A stretch of DNA of 64,000 bases, from positions 806,001 to 870,000 of the forward strand of contig NZ_AP022577.1 of NCBI RefSeq assembly GCF_010730955.1. Reading direction: 5' to 3'. Below, in pieces: positions 48,305 through 57,120 of the stretch; position 1 is the stretch's first letter; the number at the start of each line of letters is the position of its first letter. The stretch comes from Mycolicibacterium aubagnense (lineage in GTDB: Bacteria; Actinomycetota; Actinomycetes; Mycobacteriales; Mycobacteriaceae). Below the pieces are notes generated by a model. That model saw nothing but the letters and a program-made list of their open reading frames with translations. It did not search any database and was not told where the DNA came from. Position numbers and translations under genes: made by a program.

Positions 48305-49189
48305 ATGTCACCTGGTTCTCAAGACGAAATGCGACCGCATTTCGAGGAAGTTCAAGCGCATTACGACCTGTCGGACGATTTCTTCGCCCTTTTCCAAGAC
48401 CCGTCGCGGACCTACAGCTGCGCCTACTTCGAACCCGAAACCCTGTCACTCGAACAGGCGCAGATCGCGAAGATCGACCTCAACCTCGACAAGCTCGACC
48501 TCAAACCTGGCATGACGTTGTTGGACATCGGCTGTGGTTGGGGTGCCACCGCCAAGCGTGCCGTCGAGAAGTACGACGTCAATGTCATCGGACTCACGCT
48601 GTCAAAGAACCAGCAGGCCTTCACCCAACAGCTCCTCGACAGCATCGACACAGACCGGACTCACCGGGTGCTGCTGCACGGGTGGGAAGAGTTCGACGAA
48701 CCCGTCGACCGGATCGTGTCCATCGAAGCCTTCGAGCACTTCGGTTTCGACCGCTATCCGGATTTCTTCAAGAACTGCTTCGAAATCCTTCCGGAGGACG
48801 GCCGCATGGCCATACAGAGCAGCGTCGGCTTCCATCCGTATCAGTTGAACGCGGACGGCAAGAAAGTTACGTTCGAAACCGCGCGCTTCATCAAGTTCAT
48901 TGTCACCGAAATCTTCCCGGGTGGGCGAATTCCGACTACGGACATGATGATCGAGCACGGCGAACGGGCCGGATTCGTTGTCCCCGAGGCGATATCACTG
49001 CGATCCCACTACATCCGGACATTGCACATGTGGGGCAACGCACTGGAGGCCAACCGCCAGCGGGCCGTCGACGTCCAATCGGAAGAGGTCTATCAGCGTT
49101 TCATGAAGTACCTGCGCGGTTGTGAGCGTTACTTCACCGAAGGGCTGCTCGACGTCACCCTCGCCACTTACTGCAAGACGCGCGGTTAG
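48305..49189 (+). CDS. Mycolic acid methyltransferase B (MmaA/PcaA type)
   Basis: A 294-residue SAM-dependent methyltransferase with [38 protein letters not shown] and [16 protein letters not shown]. It differs from the A/C pair and keeps the longer [20 protein letters not shown] region seen in M. tuberculosis CmaA/MmaA proteins. Family knowledge: modifies meromycolate chains at double bonds. ATG 48305 follows GCTGAAAGGCAATATTG. It lies 64 bases after gene A and is followed by a strong terminator, so A and B form one unit. Confidence 0.9.
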   Translation: MSPGSQDEMRPHFEEVQAHYDLSDDFFALFQDPSRTYSCAYFEPETLSLEQAQIAKIDLNLDKLDLKPGMTLLDIGCGWGATAKRAVEKYDVNVIGLTLSKNQQAFTQQLLDSIDTDRTHRVLLHGWEEFDEPVDRIVSIEAFEHFGFDRYPDFFKNCFEILPEDGRMAIQSSVGFHPYQLNADGKKVTFETARFIKFIVTEIFPGGRIPTTDMMIEHGERAGFVVPEAISLRSHYIRTLHMWGNALEANRQRAVDVQSEEVYQRFMKYLRGCERYFTEGLLDVTLATYCKTRG

Positions 49190-49197
49190 GCGCGGAC

Positions 49198-49237
49198 CCA
49201 CCCCGGGGTGAGCGGGCGCGGCGCTCACCCCGGGTGG
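49198..49237. terminator. Strong bidirectional hairpin terminator
   Basis: CCACCCCGGGGTGAGCG (49198-49214) pairs with CGCTCACCCCGGGTGG (49222-49237) with a single bulged base and a 7-base loop. It lies between convergent methyltransferase B and the reductase gene. Confidence 0.75.
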
Positions 49238-49244
49238 ATGCACG

Positions 49245-50420
49245 CTAGGGAGTGGCCCACTTCTCCCAGAACAGCAGCCGCGCGCGAATCGACGGGTTGC
49301 TCAGAGCGTCGAGCGCATGTACACCCGCGTTTGCGACAGCTGGCATACCGACCAATCGATGGAACCTTCGCCCGCGTCGGTATTCCTTGCCCCAGGCCTC
49401 CTGTACTCGCTGGGCATAGTTGGTGAAGTCGTCGGGGCCACCATTGATCAGCGCCGCAACAGCACATTCACCGGCGGCCAGCCCGGATTGCAGGGCTTTC
49501 GATATTCCCGCGCCTGACGCAGGCCGGGCGGCGCCGAGCGCGTCGCCCGCGAACAGGACGCCCGGCCGCCAGGGCGGCCACGCGGTAAAGCCCATGGGCA
49601 GCCGCCACGCCTGCACCGCTTTCGTTTTCCTCAATTCGCCGATCGTCGGCAGCTCCCAGTCGGCAGGCAGGCCGGCGAGGAACTCGCTGAGCAGCTGCGT
49701 CGCGTTGATCTGCCGCCAATTCTTGTAGCTGTTGACATATCCCAGCCCGACGTTGACTCGGCCACCGCCCAGTGGGAACACCCAGCCGTAACCGGGCAAT
49801 TGATCACCACGGAATCTCAACTGCAAATGAACGTCGAGCGAATCGGCGTCCGGGCGATTGGCAGTCATCTCGGCGCGGATCGCGATGGCGGAGTAGCCGC
49901 CGCTGTGACGCGAGGACAGGCCCAGCGCCCGCTTGATCGGCGAATGAGCACCGTCGGTGGCTATCACTGCATCAGCGAAAACCCGTTCGCCGCTCTTGAG
50001 AACGACGCCGCTGGCCCGGCCGTGTTCGTCGACGATGGGCGCCACGACTTCGGTGCCGCGGCGTACCTCGGCGCCGCAGAATTCCGCGCGATCAAGCAGC
50101 ATCAGGTCCAGCTCCAGACGCCGTGCGACGTGCCCGTGATCGGGCATCCCCGGGCGGTCCGGGAACGCCAGATCCCATCGGCTCGGGCTATAGACGGTGG
50201 CGCGATCGACCCGGTGGAACTTGGCGACCTCCTCGGCCAACCCCATCTTCTGGATGAAGCTGACCGCCCGCGGCGTCAAGCCGTCGCCACACGGCTTGTC
50301 ACGCGGAAACTGCGCCTTGTCGAACACCACCACCCGGGCGCCGGCCTGCGTCGCCTGCCACGCGGCGGCAGCCCCGGCCGGGCCGCCGCCCACAACTACC
50401 ACGTCGTACCGGCTCGTCAT
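49245..50420 (-). CDS. Geranylgeranyl reductase-family FAD oxidoreductase (MenJ-like)
   Basis: A 391-residue flavoprotein with the N-terminal dinucleotide site VVVVGGGPAGAAAAWQA, FPRDKPCGDGLTPRAV and the second FAD block GVLFAGDALGAARPASGAGI. Family knowledge: members reduce isoprenoid double bonds; mycobacterial MenJ (Rv0561c) saturates the beta-isoprene unit of menaquinone at the membrane. Whether this copy acts on menaquinone is inferred from resemblance only. It converges with methyltransferase B and lies downstream of the fasciclin gene on the same strand. Confidence 0.85.
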   Translation of the reverse strand: MTSRYDVVVVGGGPAGAAAAWQATQAGARVVVFDKAQFPRDKPCGDGLTPRAVSFIQKMGLAEEVAKFHRVDRATVYSPSRWDLAFPDRPGMPDHGHVARRLELDLMLLDRAEFCGAEVRRGTEVVAPIVDEHGRASGVVLKSGERVFADAVIATDGAHSPIKRALGLSSRHSGGYSAIAIRAEMTANRPDADSLDVHLQLRFRGDQLPGYGWVFPLGGGRVNVGLGYVNSYKNWRQINATQLLSEFLAGLPADWELPTIGELRKTKAVQAWRLPMGFTAWPPWRPGVLFAGDALGAARPASGAGISKALQSGLAAGECAVAALINGGPDDFTNYAQRVQEAWGKEYRRGRRFHRLVGMPAVANAGVHALDALSNPSIRARLLFWEKWATP

Positions 50421-50454
50421 TCGATACTCGCTTCGACCACGAATGCGGAAACCA

Positions 50455-51048
50455 TCAGGACTGAGCCGGCGGGGTGAGCACAGTGTCGATCATGTACACC
50501 GTGGCGTTGGCGGTTTGTACACCGCCACAGACGATGTGAGCGTTATTGACCTTCATGGTGTTGCCCGTACCGGTGACGGTCAGCGGCTGGCCCTGCACGG
50601 TCGGGTGGGTGCCGACGACGTCGCGCGGGCTGAGCCGCCCCGGGACGACGTGGTAGGTGAGGATGCTGGTCAATGCGGCCGAATCGGTCTTGAGCGCATC
50701 GACCGTGCTCGACGGCAGCTTGGCGAAGGCATCGTCGACAGGTGCGAAGACGGTGAACTCGCCACCATTGAGAGTGTCGACCAGATTGACGTTCGGGTTC
50801 AGCTTGCCGGAAACGGCTGCCGTGAGCGTGGTCAGGATTGGGTTGTTCGATGCCGCCACGGCGACGGGGTCAGCGGCCATGCCGGCCACTGAGCCGGGCC
50901 CGGTCGGCACTTGCTTGGCGTAGCCCGCGCAGCCCGGACCCACCAATGAGTCCATGGGCACGGCATTCGCCGTCGCCGCTGACAGCGGCACGATGCTGCC
51001 GGCGATGACGGCCGCCGCAATCACAGTTGTCAGTCGCTTGCTGTTCAT
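50455..51048 (-). CDS. Secreted fasciclin-domain protein, MPT70-like
   Basis: A 197-residue exported protein. The signal peptide [20 protein letters not shown] ends at about ATANA. One fasciclin (FAS1) domain follows, with [20 protein letters not shown] and [13 protein letters not shown]. There is no lipobox, so it should be released, like MPT70. Family knowledge: MPT70/MPT83 are abundant exported antigens controlled by SigK in M. tuberculosis. It is 66% or more alike in its FAS1 domain, by eye, to the lipoprotein at 53037. It lies downstream of dipZ. Confidence 0.87.
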   Translation of the reverse strand: MNSKRLTTVIAAAVIAGSIVPLSAATANAVPMDSLVGPGCAGYAKQVPTGPGSVAGMAADPVAVAASNNPILTTLTAAVSGKLNPNVNLVDTLNGGEFTVFAPVDDAFAKLPSSTVDALKTDSAALTSILTYHVVPGRLSPRDVVGTHPTVQGQPLTVTGTGNTMKVNNAHIVCGGVQTANATVYMIDTVLTPPAQS

Positions 51049-51218
51049 TGGTGCAAACCCTCCGTTGTAGTGCGGTGCCCGACCGATGTCAGGTGGTGAC
51101 GCTCAGGTATTCGGCACCCGGACGGGTTCGGATAGGTGAGAACTGCAAATCCGATGGTCCGATGTGTGGAGAGCCGCCGCTTCGCGTGTCGATGCCGGAT
51201 GTGAAGTGTTGTCGTCGG

Positions 51219-52880
51219 TCAGCCGTAGGCGAACGAATACACTTGCAGCCCTTGGCTCGGCCGAACTTCCAGCTGCCCTGGTTCTGGTCCGTCGGCGGCC
51301 GCGAGCCGATAGGTGTTGGGCGGGCCGTCGACCGGCACGGTGGTCAGCGCACCGTCGTGATCGACGGTCAGTGAGCCCTTCCCTCCGGCGACGATATACA
51401 CCGACTTGGCGTGATAGCGCAGTCGGATAGCTGACGTCTCGCTCCGAGCCGTCGCGCCCTGATAATCCACCAACCACCGGCCGCTCAACGCGAAGGTGTC
51501 ATCGGGCTGGGCCTGCGGGTAGGAGAAGCTGGCCTCGCCTTGGTCGTAACGTCCGGGACCGGCGTAGTTGACGACCTTGCCGACGGACAAGAACGTTTCT
51601 GGTGTCTGACCGGACGTAGGGGTGGCATCGACGAGATCCGTTGGTGACGGCAGATTTACCGCGGCGTCGGCGTCGATGAGCAGCTGCCGGATCAGATTTT
51701 CGGTGACGTCGTAGCCGCCTTCCCCGAACGTGATCTGCCGGACATGGCCGTGCGCATCGATCAGGTAGCGGGCGGGCCAGTACCGGTTGCGATAGTTGGT
51801 CCATGTCGAGAAGTTGTTGTCCATGGCGATCGGATAGGTGATGCCCAGCTTTCTCGCGCCGTCGGCGACGTTCGCCGGAATTTTCTCGAAAGCATATTCC
51901 GGCGTGTGTACGCCGACGACCACCAAGCCGTCATCGCGATACCGGTTGGACCAGGCGATGACGTGTGGAATCGAACGTTGGCAGTTGATGCATGAGTACG
52001 CCCAGAAGTCGATGAGCACCACTTTTCCGCGCAGTGCTGCGAGGACCAGCGGCGAGCTGTTCAGCCACCGGTCGATGCCGGTCAATCCCGGCGCCGGTCC
52101 ACAGTCTTCGAGCTGGTGGCTTCCGTTGTGGCAGTTGGACAGTCGCCGGTTCTCATCGGTGATGATGCCGCCCAAGTTGAGCTTCTGTTCTATCTGGTCG
52201 GCGCCACCACGGTGCTGCAGTGCTGTGGTGTAGTCGGGTATCGCCCGCTGCAGCGTGGCAGGAAGATCGAGCGCCAGCGCGACCGACAACACGATCATGG
52301 TCACTCCGCCGGCAACGCGGATCCCGCGTTGCCGGCGCCGAAAAGCACTGACACGATTGGTGATCTGCTGCCCAGCGAGCGCGAACACCGCCAAGGGGAC
52401 GCCTACACCAATCCCGAACGCGATCGTCAGCGCGATCGCCGACGGCCCGATCGACCCGGTAGCGCCGGCGACCACGATCGCCGCCAACACCGGACCGGCG
52501 CACGGCACGAACACCAGACCGAGCACCAAACCCAATCCGAACCCGCCACGCGACGTGCTGACCGCCGGTTGCGGTATCCGGGCAAATGGCCGCTCCAATA
52601 CCGACTCGACGGCGGGGAAGATCAGGCCGAGCCCGATAAGAGCCAACATGATCAAGCCAGTCCCCCGAATCACGTTGGCGGGCAGGGAAAATAACTGCAG
52701 CAGCATCGAACCCAGCAGTGTGCTGATGCTGAAGCTCAGCACCAGACCGGCGACCACCAGCAGCGGGCGCCGAACACCCGCGGATCCCGACAGGAAGATC
52801 ACCGGCAGCACGGGCACGATACACGGCGAGATACCGGTGATGAGCCCGCCCAGGACGCCGATCAGTATCACAGAGACCAT
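51219..52880 (-). CDS. dipZ: DipZ-like membrane thiol-disulfide protein
   Basis: A 553-residue protein. The N-terminal CcdA/DsbD-like part has about six helices with [20 protein letters not shown] and [16 protein letters not shown] (paired cysteines). A thioredoxin-like domain carries [16 protein letters not shown] (CxxC). The last 150 residues are a beta-rich carbohydrate-binding-like module. Family knowledge: Rv2874 DipZ moves reducing power across the membrane to exported proteins. ATG 52880 is chosen where the first helix begins; the frame stays open upstream but overlaps the divergent fasciclin gene. Confidence 0.88.
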   Translation of the reverse strand: MVSVILIGVLGGLITGISPCIVPVLPVIFLSGSAGVRRPLLVVAGLVLSFSISTLLGSMLLQLFSLPANVIRGTGLIMLALIGLGLIFPAVESVLERPFARIPQPAVSTSRGGFGLGLVLGLVFVPCAGPVLAAIVVAGATGSIGPSAIALTIAFGIGVGVPLAVFALAGQQITNRVSAFRRRQRGIRVAGGVTMIVLSVALALDLPATLQRAIPDYTTALQHRGGADQIEQKLNLGGIITDENRRLSNCHNGSHQLEDCGPAPGLTGIDRWLNSSPLVLAALRGKVVLIDFWAYSCINCQRSIPHVIAWSNRYRDDGLVVVGVHTPEYAFEKIPANVADGARKLGITYPIAMDNNFSTWTNYRNRYWPARYLIDAHGHVRQITFGEGGYDVTENLIRQLLIDADAAVNLPSPTDLVDATPTSGQTPETFLSVGKVVNYAGPGRYDQGEASFSYPQAQPDDTFALSGRWLVDYQGATARSETSAIRLRYHAKSVYIVAGGKGSLTVDHDGALTTVPVDGPPNTYRLAAADGPEPGQLEVRPSQGLQVYSFAYG

Positions 52881-53036
52881 GCCTGTGGTTCGCTGCCAGG
52901 CGCTCACCGGATGGGCGCGAAAGTGCCCGCAGATATGGCAATTCCACCATCGGCCCATCCGCGAAGGCCTCGGCAGCGAATCAATGACTGCACACCAATA
53001 ACGGCGACATCGGTCGTCCATGAGAAGGAGAGATGG

Positions 53037-53702
53037 ATGCAGCACACGTATCACCCGCGGGCCGCCGCGGCCGGCATGTCGGTTCTCGCCGCGATCGCCT
53101 TGACGGCGTGCTCCAACGACAGCGCGCGTGAATCGACCGCAGCATCGACAACCAGTAACGCCGCGTCGGCGGCCGGTGCCGCGGCAACCACCGAGCCTGC
53201 CGGCGCGGCCTCCGGATTGGTGGGCGCGGGGTGCGCGGCGTATGCACAAAAGGTTCCGACCGGGCCGGGTTCGGTAGCCGGCATGGCCGCAGATCCTGTG
53301 GCCGTGGCCGCGTCGAACAACCCGATGCTGACTACTCTGACAGCGGCACTGTCAGGCAAATTGAACCCGAACGTCAACCTGGTGGAGACGCTCAACGGCG
53401 GCCAATTCACGGTGTTCGCGCCGACCGACGACGCCTTCAAAAAACTGTCGCCGTCGACCCTGGATTCACTGAAGACCGACTCCGCCGCGCTGACCAAGAT
53501 TCTCACCTATCACGTTGTGCAGGGCCAGCTCTCGCCGGATGTGGTTGCTGGCGCGCATACCACGCTGGAGAGCGCGGCGGTGAATGTGACCGGCACGGGT
53601 GCTGACCTCAAGGTCGACAACGCCGAACTGGTATGTGGCGGAGTGAAGACTGCCAACGCCACCGTCTACATGATCGACACGGTGCTCATCCCACCGAAAT
53701 AG
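53037..53702 (+). CDS. Fasciclin-domain lipoprotein, MPT83-like
   Basis: A 221-residue lipoprotein. The signal peptide ends in the lipobox LTAC ([14 protein letters not shown]), followed by a low-complexity Ala/Thr linker and one FAS1 domain ([39 protein letters not shown]). This is the MPT83 layout, while the paralogue at 50455 is secreted. ATG 53037 follows AAGGAGAGATGG, a strong ribosome site. It is divergent from dipZ, unlike the co-directional mpt83-dipZ-mpt70 order known from M. tuberculosis. Confidence 0.88.
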   Translation: MQHTYHPRAAAAGMSVLAAIALTACSNDSARESTAASTTSNAASAAGAAATTEPAGAASGLVGAGCAAYAQKVPTGPGSVAGMAADPVAVAASNNPMLTTLTAALSGKLNPNVNLVETLNGGQFTVFAPTDDAFKKLSPSTLDSLKTDSAALTKILTYHVVQGQLSPDVVAGAHTTLESAAVNVTGTGADLKVDNAELVCGGVKTANATVYMIDTVLIPPK

Positions 53703-53811
53703 GGATCGCTCACCGCCGACACATTGGGCGGGCCCGCGGCGGTCCTCGACGGCCGCGGACCCGTTCGGAGTATGCAAATCGGCAGGGCAGCAAGCCTTTA
53801 GGAGAAAGTTG

Positions 53812-53982
53812 ATGAACAAGATACGCAGCACCGTGCGGATCATGGTTCGCGCCGCAGCCCTCAGCGCGCGCCTGACTCGCTGTGTCGCGATCCGGCTGAT
53901 CGGCTACGCAATCAAGCCACCCTCGACCGGCTCCCACCGAGCACCGGTGCCGGGATCCGAGATCGGCACCGGCACAGCATGA
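53812..53982 (+). CDS. Possible 56-residue basic protein
   Basis: ATG 53812 follows TTTAGGAGAAAGTTG, one of the strongest ribosome sites here. The frame encodes a basic, arginine-rich helix start (MNKIRSTVRIMVRAAALSAR) and a Pro/Gly-rich tail ending GSEIGTGTA. No family is recognised. It lies between the MPT83-like gene and methyltransferase C. It could be a real small protein or a remnant of a longer gene lost when methyltransferase C was inserted. Confidence 0.45.
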   Translation: MNKIRSTVRIMVRAAALSARLTRCVAIRLIGYAIKPPSTGSHRAPVPGSEIGTGTA

Positions 53983-54025
53983 TCGTTGGCGATGCCACCC
54001 TCGACTGCCCATCCGCTATCGGCCC

Positions 54026-54569
54026 TGGGTCCTGGTGATCTGCCAGAAAGGAACGCCATGGCAAGCAAACTCACCCCGCATTTCGCGGACGTCCAGGCGC
54101 ACTACGACCTCTCGGACGACTTCTTCCGGCTCTTCCTCGACCCCAGCCAGACCTACAGCTGCGCATACTTCGAGCGCGACGACATGACCCTGGAACAGGC
54201 CCAAACGGCCAAGATCGATCTAGCCCTCGGAAAACTGGGCCTAGCACCCGGCATGACACTGCTCGATATCGGCTGCGGCTGGGGCGCAGCCATGCGCCGC
54301 GCCGTCGAAAACCACGACGTGAACGTCATCGGGCTGACACTGTCCAAGAACCAGGCCACGCACGTAGAACAGCTGCTCGACGGCATGAACACCACACGCT
54401 CGCGCCGCGTCCTGCTACAGGGCTGGGAACAGTTCGACGAACCCGTCGACCGAATCGTGTCCATCGGCGCCTTCGAACACTTCGGCCACGACCGCTACCC
54501 CGCCTTCTTCCGCATGGCCTACGACGCCCTACCGCCGGACGGCGTCATGCTGCTACACACCATCTGCGG
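54026..54569 (+). repeat. Duplicated block 1 (partner 47345-47888)
   Basis: Near-identical 544-bp block including 32 bases before the ATG. The duplication therefore brought the ribosome site with the gene. Confidence 0.9.
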
Positions 54570-54912
54570 CCTTGACCCGCGTTACGCGACGCCACCACTG
54601 CCGGCAGGACGAATCAGTTTCATCCAGTTCATCACGACCGAGTTCTTCTCGGGCGCCCGGCTACCGTCAGCGGCGATGGTGCGTCAGCACGCCGCCGCGG
54701 CGGGGTTCCGGGTGACCCGGGTGCAATCACTGCAACCCCACTACGCGACAACCCTGGACCACTGGGCAGAAGCGCTCGAAACACACCGCCACGAAGCAAT
54801 CGCCATCCAATCAGTCGAGGTCTACGACCGCTACATGAAATACCTGACCGGCTGCGCCGACATGTTCCGGCTCAGACAAGTCGACGTCAACCAATTCACC
54901 CTGCAGAAGTAA
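54058..54912 (+). CDS. Mycolic acid/cyclopropane fatty acid methyltransferase C
   Basis: A 284-residue SAM-dependent methyltransferase, near-identical to gene A over residues 1-170 and the last 70. The centre differs (LDPRYATPPLPAGRISFIQF and FFSGARLPSAAMVRQHAAAA), which lies in the region shaping the lipid pocket in CmaA/MmaA proteins. Substrate or product may therefore differ from A, by inference. ATG 54058 follows CCAGAAAGGAACGCC as in A. It converges with the site-2 protease gene. Confidence 0.9.
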   Translation: MASKLTPHFADVQAHYDLSDDFFRLFLDPSQTYSCAYFERDDMTLEQAQTAKIDLALGKLGLAPGMTLLDIGCGWGAAMRRAVENHDVNVIGLTLSKNQATHVEQLLDGMNTTRSRRVLLQGWEQFDEPVDRIVSIGAFEHFGHDRYPAFFRMAYDALPPDGVMLLHTICGLDPRYATPPLPAGRISFIQFITTEFFSGARLPSAAMVRQHAAAAGFRVTRVQSLQPHYATTLDHWAEALETHRHEAIAIQSVEVYDRYMKYLTGCADMFRLRQVDVNQFTLQK

Positions 54913-54933
54913 CAGACCACCGCCGAACCGTCA
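54699..54933 (+). repeat. Duplicated block 2 (partner 48027-48261)
   Basis: 235 bp matching the end of gene A, including 21 bases past the stop. Relative offset to block 1 differs by 9 bp because the middle segment is shorter here. Confidence 0.88.
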
Positions 54934-56058
54934 GGCCTGCACGGCAAGGGCGCGCACGTCGACCAACCGGAGAATGTCCTCGGCAGTGACGATCCCAACG
55001 ACCCGTCCCGCATCGACGACGAGTGCCCGGCTCCCGCACGCCGGATCCAGCCGCCCGAGGAGGTCGGTGATCGATTCGTGAATGTTGGTTTCAGGCACCC
55101 GATCTCGTGGGATCGCCGCTTCGCTGACCAGCGTACTGACCCGCAATTCCGGTGCAATGTTCCGCAATTGCCTGAGCGTGATCAGGCCGGTGATGTCTCC
55201 GTTCCGGTCCTCGACCGGATACGCCGAGTGCCGGTCGCCGAGCAGGTAACGCTGGATGAACTCGTCCACCGAGATCCAGCCGGGCGCCGTATGAGGGTGC
55301 GCGGTCATGACGTCAGCGACAGCCAAGCCGGCGAGTGCCCGGCGGGTCCACCGCGTCATCTGCTCTGTGCGCGCCGCACTCAGCAAGAACCAACCGATGA
55401 ACACCAGCCAAACCCCGCCGACGGTGATGCCCCTGAGGAACTCGAACAGTCCGACACCGATGAGCATGTAGGCCAGGACGCGCCCCGCCCGGAGCGACTG
55501 GGTCGCGGCGCGCTCCGCATCGCCGTGTCGCTTCCACAGGTAGGCACGAAGGATCCGCCCGCCGTCCAGCGGGGCGCCGGGCAGCAGATTGAACAGTCCG
55601 ACCACCACGTTGATTGCGGCCAGCCACCAGATGACGGCGGTGACAATGTCTGCGCCGGCGACGCCGCGCAGGGCGGTTGCCACCGCGGCAAACAGCCCTG
55701 CCAAGATCAGACTTGTCACCGGGCCCGAAGCGGCAATCCGGAACTCGGCTCTCGCGTCCTTCGCTTCGCTCTCGAGCTGTGCGATACCTCCGAACAACCA
55801 CATTTGGATGCCGTGGACCTCGACGCCGTACCGGCGCGCTACGAACGCGTGAGTCAGCTCGTGGGCAAACACCGACAGGATGAGCACGACCGCCCCGGAC
55901 AGTCCGGCCAGCCAGTAGATCCCGGTGGAGTGGCCGGGCGCCGTCGCGGGCAAGGAATCAGCCAGGCTCCACCCGAACAACCAGAGGATGACGAGCACGC
56001 TCCAGTGCACACTCAGCGGAATCCCCGCCACTCGCCCCAGAGGGATTCCAGGTTCCAT
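54931..56058 (-). CDS. Site-2 protease with CBS pair, Rv2625c (Rip3)-like
   Basis: A 375-residue membrane metalloprotease. The zinc site HExxH is in FAHELTHAFVARR, and the third ligand is in LLPGAPLDGGRILRAYLW. Six hydrophobic segments cover about 1-240, and two CBS motifs follow (VADVMTAHPHTAPGWISVDE, IVTAEDILRLVDVR). It matches Rv2625c, a DosR-regulon member. Family knowledge: such proteases cut membrane-anchored regulators, and the CBS pair may sense nucleotides. ATG 56058 follows GGAGTTGACGAG. Boxes lie 100-170 bases upstream. Confidence 0.9.
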   Translation of the reverse strand: MEPGIPLGRVAGIPLSVHWSVLVILWLFGWSLADSLPATAPGHSTGIYWLAGLSGAVVLILSVFAHELTHAFVARRYGVEVHGIQMWLFGGIAQLESEAKDARAEFRIAASGPVTSLILAGLFAAVATALRGVAGADIVTAVIWWLAAINVVVGLFNLLPGAPLDGGRILRAYLWKRHGDAERAATQSLRAGRVLAYMLIGVGLFEFLRGITVGGVWLVFIGWFLLSAARTEQMTRWTRRALAGLAVADVMTAHPHTAPGWISVDEFIQRYLLGDRHSAYPVEDRNGDITGLITLRQLRNIAPELRVSTLVSEAAIPRDRVPETNIHESITDLLGRLDPACGSRALVVDAGRVVGIVTAEDILRLVDVRALAVQA

Positions 56059-56154
56059 CTCGTCAACTCCAATTATCTTGCCCGACAACGGCTCGGTTGC
56101 GCGCGCCCGCCTACCAGCGCACATTCCAGCCCACCACGTGGGGTTCCGCAGGTG

Positions 56155-56174
56155 GTAGGGACCGAAGTAACGAA
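56155..56174. promoter_or_regulatory. DevR/DosR-like box 1 of 3
   Basis: Core GGGACCGAAGTAAC at 56158-56171, 100 bases before the protease start at 56058. The right arm is weak. Confidence 0.5.
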
Positions 56175-56177
56175 TCT

Positions 56178-56197
56178 GGTAGGGCTTATGTCCGGAG
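56178..56197. promoter_or_regulatory. DevR/DosR-like box 2 of 3
   Basis: Core AGGGCTTATGTCCG at 56181-56194, midway between the divergent protease and Rv0571c-like genes. Confidence 0.5.
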
Positions 56198-56225
56198 TCC
56201 CCGAACAGGACTCTGGTCGGCAGGT

Positions 56226-56245
56226 TCGGGGACCAAATGCCATAG
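56226..56245. promoter_or_regulatory. DevR/DosR-like box 3 of 3
   Basis: Core GGGACCAAATGCCA at 56229-56242 with consensus TTC before it. The core end is 37 bases before ATG 56279. Confidence 0.7.
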
Positions 56246-56278
56246 CGTCATGCCCTGCTCGGGGTAATGCTCACGGGC

Positions 56279-57120
56279 ATGACGCTGTTTGTTGATCGCT
56301 CAGACGCTGGCCGTCAGTTGGCGCATCAACTGGAATACCTCCGCGGCCAGGACATTGTGGTCCTGGGCCTGCCGCGCGGCGGAGTGCCGGTCGCCTTCGA
56401 GGTGGCGCAAGCTCTGACGGCCCCATTGGACGTTCTGGCAATTCGCAAGCTCAGCGTGCCCTTCCGACCCGAGCTGGTCTTCGGCGCCATCGGCGAGGAC
56501 ACACCGCGGGTGGTCAACGATCCGATCGTGCGCGCCGCCAGTCTCAATGCCCAGGATGTCGACGAAATCGAACGCAAAGAACGCGCCGAACTACATCGCC
56601 AACTCGACCGGTTTCGCCATGGGCGGGAACGAATCCCGTTGGTCGGCCGGATCGCGGTGATCGTCGACGACGGCATCGAGACGGGTACGACGGCCAGAGC
56701 AGCCTGCCAAGTCGCCCGGGCACAGGGCGCGCGCAAGGTGGTGCTGGCTGTCCCCGTGGGGCCGCCGGACCTGCTCGAGATCATGGACGGATATGCCGAC
56801 GAGGTGGTCTGTCTCGAAACGCCCGCAGCTTTCCGGGCGGTACGGCAGGCGTACGACGCGTTCGCACCGATGTCGGATGACGAGGTGCTCAGGCTGCACG
56901 CCCGGGCCGGGGCCAGCTACCGAGAAGCGGCGACGAACAAGCGCGCGCCCGTTCGCATGCTCCGCGATGCGGAAATCTGCGTCGACGCCGGTGCGGTCCA
57001 GCTCGCGGGACGCCTCACAATTCCTGAACGTGCGCAAGGAATCGTGGTGTTCGCCCACGGGAGCGGAAGCTCACGGCACAGCCCCCGCAATCGCTTCGTC
57101 GCGTCTGTTCTGAATGACGC
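56279..57120 (+). pseudogene. Rv0571c-like phosphoribosyltransferase-hydrolase fusion, 5' part (split by IS copy 3)
   Basis: The first 280 codons of a two-domain protein. A phosphoribosyltransferase domain (1-210) has the PRPP loop VAVIVDDGIETGTTAR, and the beginning of a dienelactone-hydrolase-like domain has IVVFAHGSGSSRHSPRNRFV. At codon 281 the frame runs into IS copy 3 and soon stops. Removing the IS and one target copy restores a frame of 443 codons plus stop, the length I recall for Rv0571c. ATG 56279 is chosen over ATG 56267 because it lies 37 bases from a DevR core, like other genes here. Confidence 0.88.
57113..57120. repeat. 8-bp target duplication, left of IS copy 3
   Basis: AATGACGC here and again at 58546-58553; inside the Rv0571c-like coding sequence (codons for Asn-Asp-Ala). 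Confidence 0.92.

Noticed and set aside
55078..56295. 405-codon plus-strand frame opposite the site-2 protease
   Set aside because: Antisense shadow rich in Gln/Arg/Pro; the minus strand has HExxH and CBS motifs.
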